Shown piece after piece: positions 8,054 through 16,614 of a stretch of 64,000 bases of DNA; position 1 is the first letter of the stretch; each line of letters begins with the position of its first letter. A program made the translations under genes and the position numbers. The notes under the pieces are model-generated. The model did not search any database. It was not told where the DNA came from and saw only the letters and a program-made list of their open reading frames with translations. Origin of the DNA: G016234445 sp964438865 (GTDB taxonomy: Bacteria; Chloroflexota; Dehalococcoidia; Tepidiformales; Tepidiformaceae); the NCBI GenBank assembly GCA_964438865.1, contig CAYTMI010000004.1, positions 62,001 to 126,000 of the forward strand, read 5' to 3'.

Positions 8054-8647
8054 TTAGCCTCCGAGCGCCTGGACGGCGGGGATGGGTCTCGACGAGGTGC
8101 GGTACTGACGCTTTCCCTCTTCGAGAAGGTCGTTGCCCCGGCAATCGTTGACCACGATCGCCGGGAAGTTCTCGACTTCCAGCTTGCGGATGGCTTCGGT
8201 GCCAAGGTCTTCGAAGGCGACGACCGTGGCGTTCTTGATGTGGCGGTTGAGGAGGGCGCCGGTGCCCCCGACGGCGATGCAATAGAGGGCGTGGTGCTGC
8301 TTGATCGCCTCGCGCACCACCGGGCCGCGGCCGCCCTTGCCGATGATGCCCTTCAGCCCGAGTTCGAGCATCCGCGGGGTGTACGGGTCGAGCCGCATGG
8401 AGGTCGTCGGGCCGGCCGAACCGATGACGGCTCCCGGCCGCGGCGGCGTGGGCCCGACGTAGTAGATGATCTGGCCTTTGAGGTCGATGGGTAGCTCTTC
8501 GCCCCGGGCAGCCATTTCGATGAGGCGCTTGTGGGCAGCGTCCCGGGCTGTGTAAATGACGCCCGTGAAGCTGACGTGGTCGCCGATGTTGAGGCGTTCG
8601 ATGACTTCGTCGGTCAGGGGGGTGGTGATGGCGACGCTCGCGCTCAT
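8054..8647 (-). CDS. Class I fumarate hydratase, beta (C-terminal) subunit
   Basis: 197 residues, the normal length of the separate beta subunit of two-gene class I fumarase/L-tartrate dehydratase. Landmarks are LNIGDHVSFTGVIYTARDAAHKR, GSAGPTTSMRLDPYTP (substrate loop), IGKGG and FEDLGTEAIRKLEVENFPAIV. With the alpha subunit at 9225-10076 it interconverts fumarate and malate using a [4Fe-4S] cluster. L-tartrate dehydratase is the main alternative; the citrate synthase and 2-oxoacid dehydrogenase genes nearby favour fumarase. The ATG overlaps the GNAT stop by 4 bases. Confidence 0.88.
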   Translation of the reverse strand: MSASVAITTPLTDEVIERLNIGDHVSFTGVIYTARDAAHKRLIEMAARGEELPIDLKGQIIYYVGPTPPRPGAVIGSAGPTTSMRLDPYTPRMLELGLKGIIGKGGRGPVVREAIKQHHALYCIAVGGTGALLNRHIKNATVVAFEDLGTEAIRKLEVENFPAIVVNDCRGNDLLEEGKRQYRTSSRPIPAVQALGG

Positions 8648-9225
8648 GGGGTGACCTCCTGGGTGATGGCGCCGGTGCGCGATGGCGCGAGCGGCTTGCT
8701 CATGGTGATGCAGTGGGCCGGCATCTTCAGTTTCGCCGGGTCCGGGAAGGGGGAGATGCCGGTCTCCTGGTAGCCGAGTTTGCGATACCACGGCCGCAGT
8801 TCTTCGCGCAGGTTCACAACGACGAGGTCCATCGCGGTGCAGCCAGCCTCCGCGGCCCGGGACTCGGCGGCGTTCACGAGCAGGCGGCCGAGCCCGAGTT
8901 TCTGGCGGGCCGGGTCAACCGAAAGCATGCCGAAGTAGCCACGACCGTCCGCGATCGAAAGGAAGACCGCGGCCGGGAGTGGTCCGCCGGCGCGGCCAAC
9001 GACGAGGAAGCACCCGTGGCCAAGATGGGCGGCGATGTCGCGTTCGTTGGTGCGGTCGCCGTTGATGAAGAAGTCCTCGACGCGATAAGCCAGGTTCACC
9101 ACGCGGATGACTTCGGGGATCTCAGCCGGGTCTGCTTCGCGGACGGTGGTCGCATCGAAGCCGCCCCTCCCGTGTTCGAGCGGGATGGCACGCGGCGGTG
9201 CGGACCGGGTCGTTTTGGTGGTCAC
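8644..9225 (-). CDS. GNAT-family N-acetyltransferase
   Basis: 193 residues. It starts at GTG 9223-9225, whose last transcribed bases overlap the TAG of the fumarase alpha gene. Residues 38-180 form a GNAT domain: VREADPAEIPEVIRVVNLAY, the acetyl-CoA loop GYFGMLSVDPARQKLGLGRL (Q/R-x-x-G-L-G) and PWYRKLGYQETG. The substrate is unknown. It sits between the two fumarase subunit genes with overlaps on both sides, so it must be translated from the same message. Confidence 0.85.
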   Translation of the reverse strand: MTTKTTRSAPPRAIPLEHGRGGFDATTVREADPAEIPEVIRVVNLAYRVEDFFINGDRTNERDIAAHLGHGCFLVVGRAGGPLPAAVFLSIADGRGYFGMLSVDPARQKLGLGRLLVNAAESRAAEAGCTAMDLVVVNLREELRPWYRKLGYQETGISPFPDPAKLKMPAHCITMSKPLAPSRTGAITQEVTP

Positions 9226-10076
9226 TAGATGATGGCTTCTTTCGTGCGGGCGCTGTGGCACTGGACGTTGACGGCCACCGGGAAGGCAGTGATGTGGGTC
9301 GGGAACGTCTCCACGAAGATGTCCAGGGCGGTGGTCGTCCCTCCGACCGCCTGGGGCCCGACTCCGAGCGCGTTCACGGCGTCGAACAGTTCGTCCTCCA
9401 GGGCGGCGACTTCCGGGTCTTCGCTGCGCGAACCGATCTTGCGGAAGAGCGAATGCTTGGCCATGGTCATCGCCTTCTCGGCTGTGCCCCCAATCCCGAC
9501 TCCGATGACCAGCGGCGGGCAGGGGTTGCCGCCGGACATGTCGACGGTCTCGCAGACGAAGTCGATGACGGCCTGTTTGCCCATGCCGGGGAGGAAGTTC
9601 TGATAGCGCGACATGTTTTCGCAGCCGCCGCCCTTGGGCATGAAGAGGATGCGGACGCTGTCGCCGGGAACAATCTCCGTGTGGATGATCCCGGGAGTGT
9701 TGTCGCCGGTGTTGGTGCGGGCGCTGAACGGTTTCGCGGCCATGGATTTGCGGAGGAAGCCTTCCGTGTAGCCCTTGCGGATGCCGTCGTTGATCGCGTC
9801 GACGATGAAGCCAGCGGTGATGTGGACATCCTGGCCGATCTCGACGTAGACAACCGCCGAGCCCGTGTCCTGGCAGAGGGGCAACATGCGGGTCCGGGCG
9901 ATCTCCGCGTTTTCGAGAATCTCGTCGATGATCTGGACGCCCAACGGCGATTTCTCGGTCTGGCGGGCAGCCCGGATGGCGCCCTCGACGTCTTCCGGGA
10001 GGAAGTGGGTCGCCTCCACGGCGAGGCGGGCGACGGTCTCGGTGATCTGGCTGGCCTGGACCTCTCGCACTGGCAC
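9225..10076 (-). CDS. Class I fumarate hydratase, alpha (N-terminal) subunit
   Basis: 283 residues, the usual alpha-subunit length. The three cluster-binding cysteines are in MLPLCQDTGSA, MPKGGGCENM and SGGNPCPPLV. RTNTGDNTPGIIHTE and QCHSARTKEAII are also characteristic. It binds the oxygen-sensitive [4Fe-4S] cluster and works as a heterodimer with the beta subunit at 8054-8647. The start is the GTG at 10074-10076, preceded by a GGGGG tract; a second GTG two codons on is equally possible. It is first in a four-gene overlapping operon. Confidence 0.88.
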   Translation of the reverse strand: MPVREVQASQITETVARLAVEATHFLPEDVEGAIRAARQTEKSPLGVQIIDEILENAEIARTRMLPLCQDTGSAVVYVEIGQDVHITAGFIVDAINDGIRKGYTEGFLRKSMAAKPFSARTNTGDNTPGIIHTEIVPGDSVRILFMPKGGGCENMSRYQNFLPGMGKQAVIDFVCETVDMSGGNPCPPLVIGVGIGGTAEKAMTMAKHSLFRKIGSRSEDPEVAALEDELFDAVNALGVGPQAVGGTTTALDIFVETFPTHITAFPVAVNVQCHSARTKEAII

Positions 10077-10184
10077 GATGGGACCCCCGGGGCAGATTTC
10101 TGGTGTACTCAGAGAGTATCGCGGGAAGCGGCCATCCGCACCTTGCGCGTGAACGACATCACACGCGGCGCGGCACGTCGTTGC

Positions 10185-10190
10185 TATGAT
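10185..10190 (+). promoter_or_regulatory. -10 box of the DUF4097-cyclase operon
   Basis: TATGAT lies 29 bases before the TTG at 10219. It overlaps the ATG at 10186, which argues against that ATG being the translation start. Confidence 0.4.
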
Positions 10191-10218
10191 GTCGCCGGGA
10201 GCCCTGGAGGCGCGGACT

Positions 10219-10938
10219 TTGGACGAACCAGTGCTGGTGCCCATGACGAAAGAGCCCGTCCTGCGGGTGACCACGCGTTCCGGCACGGTGACCGTGATCG
10301 CCGAGCCGCGAACTGACCTGCTCGTGGAGTCGGGGGCGGCGTCGCTGGGCGAAGTGACCACGGACGAGGGCGGTGTGGTCTCGGTGAAGGCGGCGCGGGG
10401 CGGGACTGCTGCCCTCGTGTTGCGATGCCCGGACGACACGGCCGTCACCGTCGGCGCGGGAAGCGGGAAGGTGGAACTCCGCGGCCGCTTTTCGCGCGCC
10501 AGCATCACCACCGCGTCCGCTGACATCAACGTTGAACAAGGTGGGCGTCTCGACCTGCGGAGTGCGACCGGGGACATCGAGGTCGGCGAGTGCGCGGAAG
10601 CCTGCCGGATCCAGACCATGTCCGGGAAGGCACGAGTCGGGAAAGCCCGGAAGGCCGCGGTTTCCACCGTTTCGGGGCGCGTCGACGTCGACGAAGCGGC
10701 CGGCGACGTCCAGGTGAACACGGCGAGTGGCCGGGTTGCGCTTGGCTGTCGCGGCACCGGGAACGTCAGCGTGAAAACGATGTCCGGCGCCGTCACCGTC
10801 CGGTTTCCGGAAGGCATTCGTCCCCAGACCCACCTCCGGAGCCTCTCCGGGCGGTCGCGGGTCGAGTGTCCGGAGGGCGACGACTGCCGGGTGGCCGTGT
10901 CCTCCTTCAGCGGCAAGATTGAAGTAGTGTCGGGATGA
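10219..10938 (+). CDS. DUF4097-type beta-helix protein
   Basis: 239 residues. The chain is made of repeated short strands with the pattern ..V.T.SG.V.V.......V.V.T.SG.V.V (for example ITTASADINVE, IQTMSGKARVG, VSTVSGRVDVD, VNTASGRVALG, VKTMSGAVTVR). This is the right-handed beta-helix of the DUF4097/putative adhesin family. I see no signal peptide or membrane segment, so it is probably cytoplasmic. The start is TTG 10219 with GGAGG 8 bases before it; the ATG at 10186 overlaps the -10 box. The cyclase start overlaps its stop (ATGA). Confidence 0.8.
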   Translation: MDEPVLVPMTKEPVLRVTTRSGTVTVIAEPRTDLLVESGAASLGEVTTDEGGVVSVKAARGGTAALVLRCPDDTAVTVGAGSGKVELRGRFSRASITTASADINVEQGGRLDLRSATGDIEVGECAEACRIQTMSGKARVGKARKAAVSTVSGRVDVDEAAGDVQVNTASGRVALGCRGTGNVSVKTMSGAVTVRFPEGIRPQTHLRSLSGRSRVECPEGDDCRVAVSSFSGKIEVVSG

Positions 10939-11468
10939 GCGTGGCGGTTGCCGCCCCGGACATCGTTGTGGGCGCGGTGGTCTTCACGGACATCGTCGGG
11001 TTCACGGAATACACCGCACTCCAGGGCGATGCGGAGGCGCTGGCGTTGCTTGCGGTTCAGGAGCGGATCGTCCAGGAGGCGCTGTCGCCGGGCGCCCGCG
11101 TGGTCAAGGAACTTGGCGACGGGTTGCTCCTCTGGTTCCCCGATGCTCTCGACGCCATCCGGACCTGCCTGGACTTGCAGGCGCGGTTCGAATACGAATC
11201 CATGCAATCGATGCTTCCGCTGTGGGTGCGGATCGGCATCCACTGGGGCCGGCCCACCCGCCGCCGGGACGACATCGTCGGGCACGACGTGAACCTGGCT
11301 TCGCGGATCGTGAACGTCGCCGGGCCGGGAGAGGTGCTGCTTTCGGAAGCGGCCCTGCTGGCGGCGAATGGTGCGCTGGCCGGGGTGGCGGAGGTCGAGG
11401 AACTCGGCCCCGTCATCATGAAGGGCATCCCGGAGCCGGTGCGGCTCTACCGGGCCGTGCGCGTGTAG
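10935..11468 (+). CDS. Class III adenylate/guanylate cyclase catalytic domain protein
   Basis: 177 residues, one catalytic domain and nothing else. Metal-binding Asp residues are in FTDIVGFTEY (D19) and KELGDGLLLWF (D62). The purine-selecting and transition-state residues are also present: K58, D118 in GHDVN, and N120 and R124 in NLASR. The enzyme should therefore be active, forming a homodimer and making cAMP or cGMP; Lys58/Asp118 favour ATP. It lacks any sensor or membrane segment. Translational coupling with the DUF4097 protein suggests that this protein acts as partner or regulator. Confidence 0.85.
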   Translation: MSVAVAAPDIVVGAVVFTDIVGFTEYTALQGDAEALALLAVQERIVQEALSPGARVVKELGDGLLLWFPDALDAIRTCLDLQARFEYESMQSMLPLWVRIGIHWGRPTRRRDDIVGHDVNLASRIVNVAGPGEVLLSEAALLAANGALAGVAEVEELGPVIMKGIPEPVRLYRAVRV

Positions 11469-11481
11469 CCCGGTCGCCCGG

Positions 11482-12768
11482 TCAGTGGCCGTGGTGCCCG
11501 AAGTAGCCCAGCCCGAAAGCTTCCTCTTCCAACTGTCCCCGGAACGACGGGTGGGCGATTTCGATGAGCATCCGGGCGCGGTCGCGGATAGTCCTTCCGT
11601 GGAGGTTGACCGCTCCGAATTCCGTCACCACCCAGTGCACGTCGCCCCGGGTGGTGACAACTCCTGACCCGGGCGCCAGTTCGGCCGAGATCCGGCTGAT
11701 GGCGCCGTCCCGGGCGGTCGATGGAAGGGCGATGATTGGCAGCCCGCCTTCGGACCTGGCGGCGCCGCGGATGAAGTCGACCTGTCCGCCGATGCCGCTG
11801 TAGAAGCGTGGGCCGATGGAGTCCGCCGCCACCTGGCCCGTGAGGTCGACCCCAAGGGCCGAATTGATGGCGGCCATCTTCCGGTTCGCGGCGATCACGT
11901 CGACGTTGTTCGTGTAGTCCACCGGGTGGAGTTCGACTTTCGGGTTTCCGTCGATGAAGTCGTAGAGCCGCTGGCTGCCGATAACGAAGGCGCTGATGAC
12001 GACGCCCTGGTGAATGCTCTTGCGGGCGCCATTGACGACTCCGGATTCGATCAGCGGGAGGAGACCGTCGGTGAACATCTCGGTGTGGACGCCGAGGTCG
12101 CGGTGGCCGGCGAGTTCGGCGAGGACGGCGTTGGGGACAGCGCCGATGCCCATCTGGAGGGTCGCGCCGTCCTCGATGAGCGCAGCCACCTGGCGGCCGA
12201 TGGCACGGGCCTCTGGTGTTTCTTCCCCGGCGGTGTAGGCGGGCAGGTCCACGGCGACTTCGACCCCGAAATCGATTTCGGACTCGTGCAGGGTGGGGCC
12301 GATGGTGCGAGGCATCCGGGAGTTGACCTGGGCGATGACCACCCGGGCGTGGCGTGCAGCCGAAAGCGCGCAGTCGACCGAGACGCCAAGCGAGCAGTTG
12401 CCGTCGGCGTTGGGCGGAGTGACCTGGATGAATGCGGCGTCCAGCGGGAGCGCGCCACCCGGCGCGAACAGGGCGGGGATTTCGGAGAGGAACACGGGGG
12501 TGTAGTCGGCGCGGCCTTCTTCCACCGCGCGGCGGACGTTCGGGCCGATGAAGAGGGCGTTGTGGCGGAAGTGGCCCTCCATGTCCGGGGCGGCATAGGG
12601 CGCGGGGGCATCGGTGTGGAGGTGGACGATTTCGACGTCGAACAGTTCCTCGGCGCGGGCCATGAGTGCATCGATGAGTGCCCGGGGAGTGGCGGCGCCG
12701 CCGTGGAGATAGATGCGGTCGCCGGAGCGGATGGCCGCCAGCGCCTGCGCCGGGTCGACGAGTTTCAT
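11482..12768 (-). CDS. Acetyl-CoA hydrolase/4-hydroxybutyrate CoA-transferase family protein
   Basis: 428 residues, full length for the COG0427 family. Landmarks are GDRIYLHGGAATPRAL, ITLHT-like EIVHLHTDAPAP, LQMGIGAVPNAVLAEL (CoA site), the catalytic Glu in GVHTEMFTDGL, and the C-terminal ELAPGSGVVTTRGDVHWVVTEFG. These enzymes move CoA between short acyl groups through a glutamyl-CoA intermediate, or hydrolyse acetyl-CoA. The exact acyl substrate cannot be read from sequence. GGAGG precedes the ATG by 6 bases. Convergent with the cyclase gene, 13 bases apart. Confidence 0.88.
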   Translation of the reverse strand: MKLVDPAQALAAIRSGDRIYLHGGAATPRALIDALMARAEELFDVEIVHLHTDAPAPYAAPDMEGHFRHNALFIGPNVRRAVEEGRADYTPVFLSEIPALFAPGGALPLDAAFIQVTPPNADGNCSLGVSVDCALSAARHARVVIAQVNSRMPRTIGPTLHESEIDFGVEVAVDLPAYTAGEETPEARAIGRQVAALIEDGATLQMGIGAVPNAVLAELAGHRDLGVHTEMFTDGLLPLIESGVVNGARKSIHQGVVISAFVIGSQRLYDFIDGNPKVELHPVDYTNNVDVIAANRKMAAINSALGVDLTGQVAADSIGPRFYSGIGGQVDFIRGAARSEGGLPIIALPSTARDGAISRISAELAPGSGVVTTRGDVHWVVTEFGAVNLHGRTIRDRARMLIEIAHPSFRGQLEEEAFGLGYFGHHGH

Positions 12769-12926
12769 GGTGCCTCCGGAGGGCCGGGCGCAGCCGGGGA
12801 TATGTCGAAACCGTGGGTGACGGGCGCTGCCGAAATGAGGGCCATCCGGCCGCGGTTGACCGGCCCATTCGATCCTATGGGAGCCGGGGCCCGGTGCAAC
12901 AATAGTTGTCGGATGGGGAGGTGGAG

Positions 12927-13130
12927 ATGGAGACGAGTCTCGCGGATCAACGTGTCCTCACCGCGGCGATGCCGGCGGAAGAGATGTCCGCCCCGCCCGC
13001 GCATGCCGTTGCGGTGCGCGCCCAGGGCTGCTGGATGGTGGACCTCCGAACGGCGAGAGTGGTGCGCCGCACTGACCGGGATTCCTGCCCCGGGGCAGAA
13101 GAGCGGCCCGTCCCCGGGGCAGGATGGTAG
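12927..13130 (+). CDS. Small ORF of unknown function
   Basis: 67 codons from ATG 12927, with a very good GGGGAGG 5 bases upstream. The peptide starts METSLADQRVLTAAMPAEEM and has no motif I recognise. No signal peptide or membrane helix is visible. The ribosome-binding site is the main reason to list it; coding status is uncertain. Confidence 0.35.
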   Translation: METSLADQRVLTAAMPAEEMSAPPAHAVAVRAQGCWMVDLRTARVVRRTDRDSCPGAEERPVPGAGW

Positions 13131-13430
13131 GTCCGTCCATTCACACGCACGGTCTGTAACTGGCCGAAAGGCTGCTCACCTGGGCGCCGACGCGGGTTCG
13201 ATCTACCCGCTCGGCGGTGATCTTGGCGCCGCCGCGATCGCTGCCCCGGCCGCGGAAGGCCAGCCCTGATGCGGCAGCCCCTGCCATGGACCGGATGCGC
13301 TTTTTCATGGGCTCCTCGGGCGGGGCTCTCCTGATCGTACGGGAGGCGCTTCTACGGTCACGGAGAGGACCTGCCGGTAGTCACAGGGTTTCCACTACTG
13401 TCCGGTGGTGACAGGGCCGATTGTGAAAGC
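13131..13430 (+). other. Intergenic region upstream of the M1-like peptidase
   Basis: 300 bases without a supported gene. It holds two near-identical direct repeats, GTAGTCACAGGG (13377-13388) and GTGGTGACAGGG (13405-13416), just before the peptidase start. A small hairpin around 13190-13212 resembles a T arm, but no tRNA surrounds it. Confidence 0.5.
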
Positions 13431-15686
13431 ATGAAGCTGCGCCCTTCAGCGTTTGTCCTTGCCCTGATCGCCGCGGCCGTGGGGATGGTTGCGGCCGTTT
13501 CGCCCGTCGCCGCCGCCCCCAGCGACCCCCAGAATATCGCCTCCGAGACCTACTACGATGTCGACCCCGCTGCCGGCCTGATCTCCGTGCACGCGAACCT
13601 CACCGTCCAGAACAACCAGGGTAGGGACCTGGCCGTGGTCCTGCTCTGGGCGATGCCCGGGGCGACGGACCTCACCGTCACGAAGGACGGGCAGGCCCTG
13701 GAAGTCAAAGTGACGCCGGTGTTCGGTGATTCGGTGATGCCGTCCAGTGTCCAGGTGGCCCTGGCGAAGCCGCTGAAGCCCAAGGCGCGAGTCGATCTCA
13801 AGCTTTCCTACCGCGTTCCCCAGCAGCGCACTGAGCTGGTGCGGCTCGAACCCGGATCGATGGAAGGCCTGCTCATCAGCCAGGGCGCCGGCTCGTTCGT
13901 GTTCGTGGACGTCCCCGCCGACGGCGACAACTACTTCGACCCGGGCTGCCTGCAGGTCCAGGAGCAGCCCGCGGACGTGCGTGGCGCCGGAAAGGTGCGC
14001 TGGGTCTGCGGCGAGGCCACGCTGATCGCCCTTGCTGCCGACGATCCGGACACCCTGAAGCAGTGCGCACTGCTGGACGACCGATGCCGCCAGCGGATCA
14101 ACGACTCCCCGTTCTCGGCGTTCATGCAGTCGGTCACCGACCCGTCTCTCCGGGGGACGCTGGAAGGCGACGTGCAGATGTCGGACAAGACCGTGCGCCT
14201 GCAGCTGAAGTACTTCAAGAGCGACCAGGCCTGGGCGACGAAGCAGTTCGATATCGCGAGGAAGGCGTTTCCGCTCCTGGAACAGACCTACGGCTTCCCC
14301 TACCCGCACGACACGGTGATCATGCGACAGTCGCACCACATTGAAATGATCGGTGCGGCGGGTATCGCATTCTCCCGGATCGGCGAGGTGCTCCTGGCCA
14401 CGGACACTGGCGTCGATGAGGAAGTCACGATCCACGAGCTCGCCCACCAGTGGGCCGGTAATCAGCTGGAAACGAGCTGGCTCTGGGAAGGGCTTGCGGA
14501 ATACGGGACGCAGGTCGTGGCACCGCAGCTCGGGGTCAAGCTGTGGGACTGGCGGTGGGAGCGATTCGGCTACGTCGATCCCCTCGCCAGCTGGCACAAT
14601 GGTTCGACGATCAAGCACCCCGACTACTGGTATGGGAAGTCCGGTGCCTTCTGGTTCGCCTACGAAACCGCGCTCGGCGGGCGCGAATCCATGCGCGCGG
14701 TGCTCTCACGCATCGACGATGACCCGGAGCAGTGGCCGCTCGACGGCGAATGGTTCCTGGACCAGGGCGAACGCGTGACCGGGGCAAACCTCGATGCGCT
14801 CTACCTGAAGTGGGTCTACAACAGCGACACGTCCGCGCCTCTGCTTCGCGCGCGCCGGGCGGCGCATGATTCCGTGAAGGCGCTGACCGAGCGTGCGGCC
14901 ACGCTTGGGCTGACCGGGACCCCCACAGACATCATCGAGAACCTTGACGCATGGGCGTTCAACAACATCCCCGCGCAGGTGGCCACCGCGAACAGCGTCT
15001 TGGATTCGTATCAGGCAGTGGTGACGCTGGCAAAGGACACCGGGAACGTGGTCCCGGACGCGGCTGCAAAGTCGTGGGGCACCGAGACCATGTCGAAGAC
15101 GGCTGGGGTCGTGGCCAACCAGAAGCAGGCGCTCCAGTCGCTCGTGGCGGCGACCGAAATCCTTGCCGGGCAACCGCCGGATTCGCCCGCGTGGGCACGG
15201 CTGAACGAAGCCAGGGACAAATACGCGGCGGGCGAATTCGGCGAGACCCAGCGGCTGGCGTCGACTTCGAGCACCGACGTCTACAACGAAGCGTCCTCGG
15301 CCCAGCTCATCGGCAGGGCGAAACAGACGAGGACCGCGTTCAGGCCGAACTGGCTCGGCAAGGTGGGGATGCTGTTTTCGAACCCGGACGGGGACCTGGC
15401 CGCTGCCGAAGCCGCTTACGCCGCCGGGGAATACGACAAGGCGCTGAAACTCTCGGATAGCGCGCTGAAGACGTGGGATGGAGCGGAGTCGCGAGGACTG
15501 CTGCGGCTTTCCATCCTCTGCGCGCTGCTGGCCGCGCTCACGCTCGGAACGTGGTGGCTGCTTCGCCGCCTTGCAGACCCCGCCGACGCACACCGGTCTG
15601 GAGGCTCCGGCGCTGCCGGGCACGTGCTGACGCCGGCCGACGACGGCCGGGTGTCGCACTGGAAGGACTGGGAGAACACGCGCTAA
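13431..15686 (+). CDS. Secreted, membrane-anchored M1-like zinc metallopeptidase
   Basis: 751 residues. Signal peptide 1-29 ends at ...VSPVAAAP. An N-terminal beta-sandwich region (30-180) is followed by a gluzincin domain with HELAHQWAGN (about 336-345) and a downstream Glu in LWEGLAEYG. A helical C-terminal half follows, with TPR-like stretches (AAEAAYAAGEYDKALKLSD). A transmembrane helix near residues 695-715 and a basic cytoplasmic tail close the protein. The HExxH-to-Glu spacing is 13 residues, five fewer than in classical M1 aminopeptidases. It probably trims peptides outside the cell. Convergent with the TauE gene, 7 bases apart. Confidence 0.8.
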   Translation: MKLRPSAFVLALIAAAVGMVAAVSPVAAAPSDPQNIASETYYDVDPAAGLISVHANLTVQNNQGRDLAVVLLWAMPGATDLTVTKDGQALEVKVTPVFGDSVMPSSVQVALAKPLKPKARVDLKLSYRVPQQRTELVRLEPGSMEGLLISQGAGSFVFVDVPADGDNYFDPGCLQVQEQPADVRGAGKVRWVCGEATLIALAADDPDTLKQCALLDDRCRQRINDSPFSAFMQSVTDPSLRGTLEGDVQMSDKTVRLQLKYFKSDQAWATKQFDIARKAFPLLEQTYGFPYPHDTVIMRQSHHIEMIGAAGIAFSRIGEVLLATDTGVDEEVTIHELAHQWAGNQLETSWLWEGLAEYGTQVVAPQLGVKLWDWRWERFGYVDPLASWHNGSTIKHPDYWYGKSGAFWFAYETALGGRESMRAVLSRIDDDPEQWPLDGEWFLDQGERVTGANLDALYLKWVYNSDTSAPLLRARRAAHDSVKALTERAATLGLTGTPTDIIENLDAWAFNNIPAQVATANSVLDSYQAVVTLAKDTGNVVPDAAAKSWGTETMSKTAGVVANQKQALQSLVAATEILAGQPPDSPAWARLNEARDKYAAGEFGETQRLASTSSTDVYNEASSAQLIGRAKQTRTAFRPNWLGKVGMLFSNPDGDLAAAEAAYAAGEYDKALKLSDSALKTWDGAESRGLLRLSILCALLAALTLGTWWLLRRLADPADAHRSGGSGAAGHVLTPADDGRVSHWKDWENTR

Positions 15687-15693
15687 CCGGAGG

Positions 15694-16524
15694 TCAGCCT
15701 GAGGCAGCCTTGAGGGCCAGGCGGAGGCCGACGAGGACAAGCGCCGCGGCGAGCGCGCGAAGAATGGTTGTGCCGTGGATGTGGCGGGAAAGCCGCGCGC
15801 CGGCCTGTGCCCCCGGAATCGCGCCTGCAGCGAGGATGCCCGCCTTCGCCAGGTCGGTGTTCCAGGAAAGGTTGCCGGTTGCGAAATGGACGGCCGTGCC
15901 CTCCGCTGACATGAACGCCAGCACGAACTGCGACGTTGCCGCGGCGATGTGAATCGGGAAGTGCAGCATGGTGGCCATCACCGGGACGTGGATCACGCCG
16001 CCGCCGATGCCGAGCAGGCTGCTGAGGAACCCGATGCCGGTGCTCATCGCTACGCCCTTCCAGAGCTGGAACGAGTAAACAAAGGTGTTGCCGCGGCTGT
16101 CGGTAATCTGCCGCTGGACCACGCCGGGCCCGGCCACGGGGTTGCGGATCGCCGTGTTGGGAGAACGGAGGATCAGAAGGACGCCGATAGCGGTGAGGAC
16201 GGCAGCGAAAAGGCCGTCGAAGGCCCGCCGGGGGATGAACTGGACGACGTAGGCGCCAAGCAGCGCCCCGGGGAGCGTCCCGAGAGCGAACCAGGCGCCG
16301 CTGCGGTAGTCGATGCGCTTCAGCAGGCCATAGGCGACCGACCCCGAGATCGCGTTCGCACAGACGACGAAGAGCGAGATCGCTGTGATGGTTTCCGGCT
16401 TTTCGTTGGGGTAGAGGAGGAGGAGGATCGGCACGAGGACAAAGCCGCCGCCGGCGCCTACCAGCGTGCCGAAAGCACCGACAGCGAACCCCAGCGGGAG
16501 AAGCCACAGTTCCTGCAGGTCCAG
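15694..16524 (-). CDS. TauE/SafE family anion exporter
   Basis: 276 residues with eight hydrophobic helices. The family half-repeats GTLVGAGGGFVLVPILL (near the N-terminus) and SSLLGIGGGVIHVPVM (second half) are both present. Members export sulfite, sulfoacetate or related anions. The first repeat is upstream of the nearest in-frame ATG, so the protein must start earlier. The only start codon giving the full domain is CTG 16522-16524, with GGAGG 6 bases before it. A CTG start is rare and should be treated as provisional. It follows accDA after a 90-base gap. Confidence 0.78.
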   Translation of the reverse strand: MDLQELWLLPLGFAVGAFGTLVGAGGGFVLVPILLLLYPNEKPETITAISLFVVCANAISGSVAYGLLKRIDYRSGAWFALGTLPGALLGAYVVQFIPRRAFDGLFAAVLTAIGVLLILRSPNTAIRNPVAGPGVVQRQITDSRGNTFVYSFQLWKGVAMSTGIGFLSSLLGIGGGVIHVPVMATMLHFPIHIAAATSQFVLAFMSAEGTAVHFATGNLSWNTDLAKAGILAAGAIPGAQAGARLSRHIHGTTILRALAAALVLVGLRLALKAASG

Positions 16525-16614
16525 CTGGGGCCTCCGGTTCGGCGCGGTTTGCCCGCCAGACCACAGTCTGACCGGTGGGCTGGCGCTAGGTCGAGATTGG
16601 CGCCGGACGACCGC

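Noticed and set aside
9225..11285. Extension of fumarase alpha to 686 residues
   Set aside because: The extra part is antisense to the DUF4097 and cyclase genes; the family length and the GTG at 10076 fit a 283-residue protein.
13185..13216. T-arm-like hairpin GCGGG-TTCGATCTA-CCCGC
   Set aside because: No acceptor, D or anticodon arm can be built around it.
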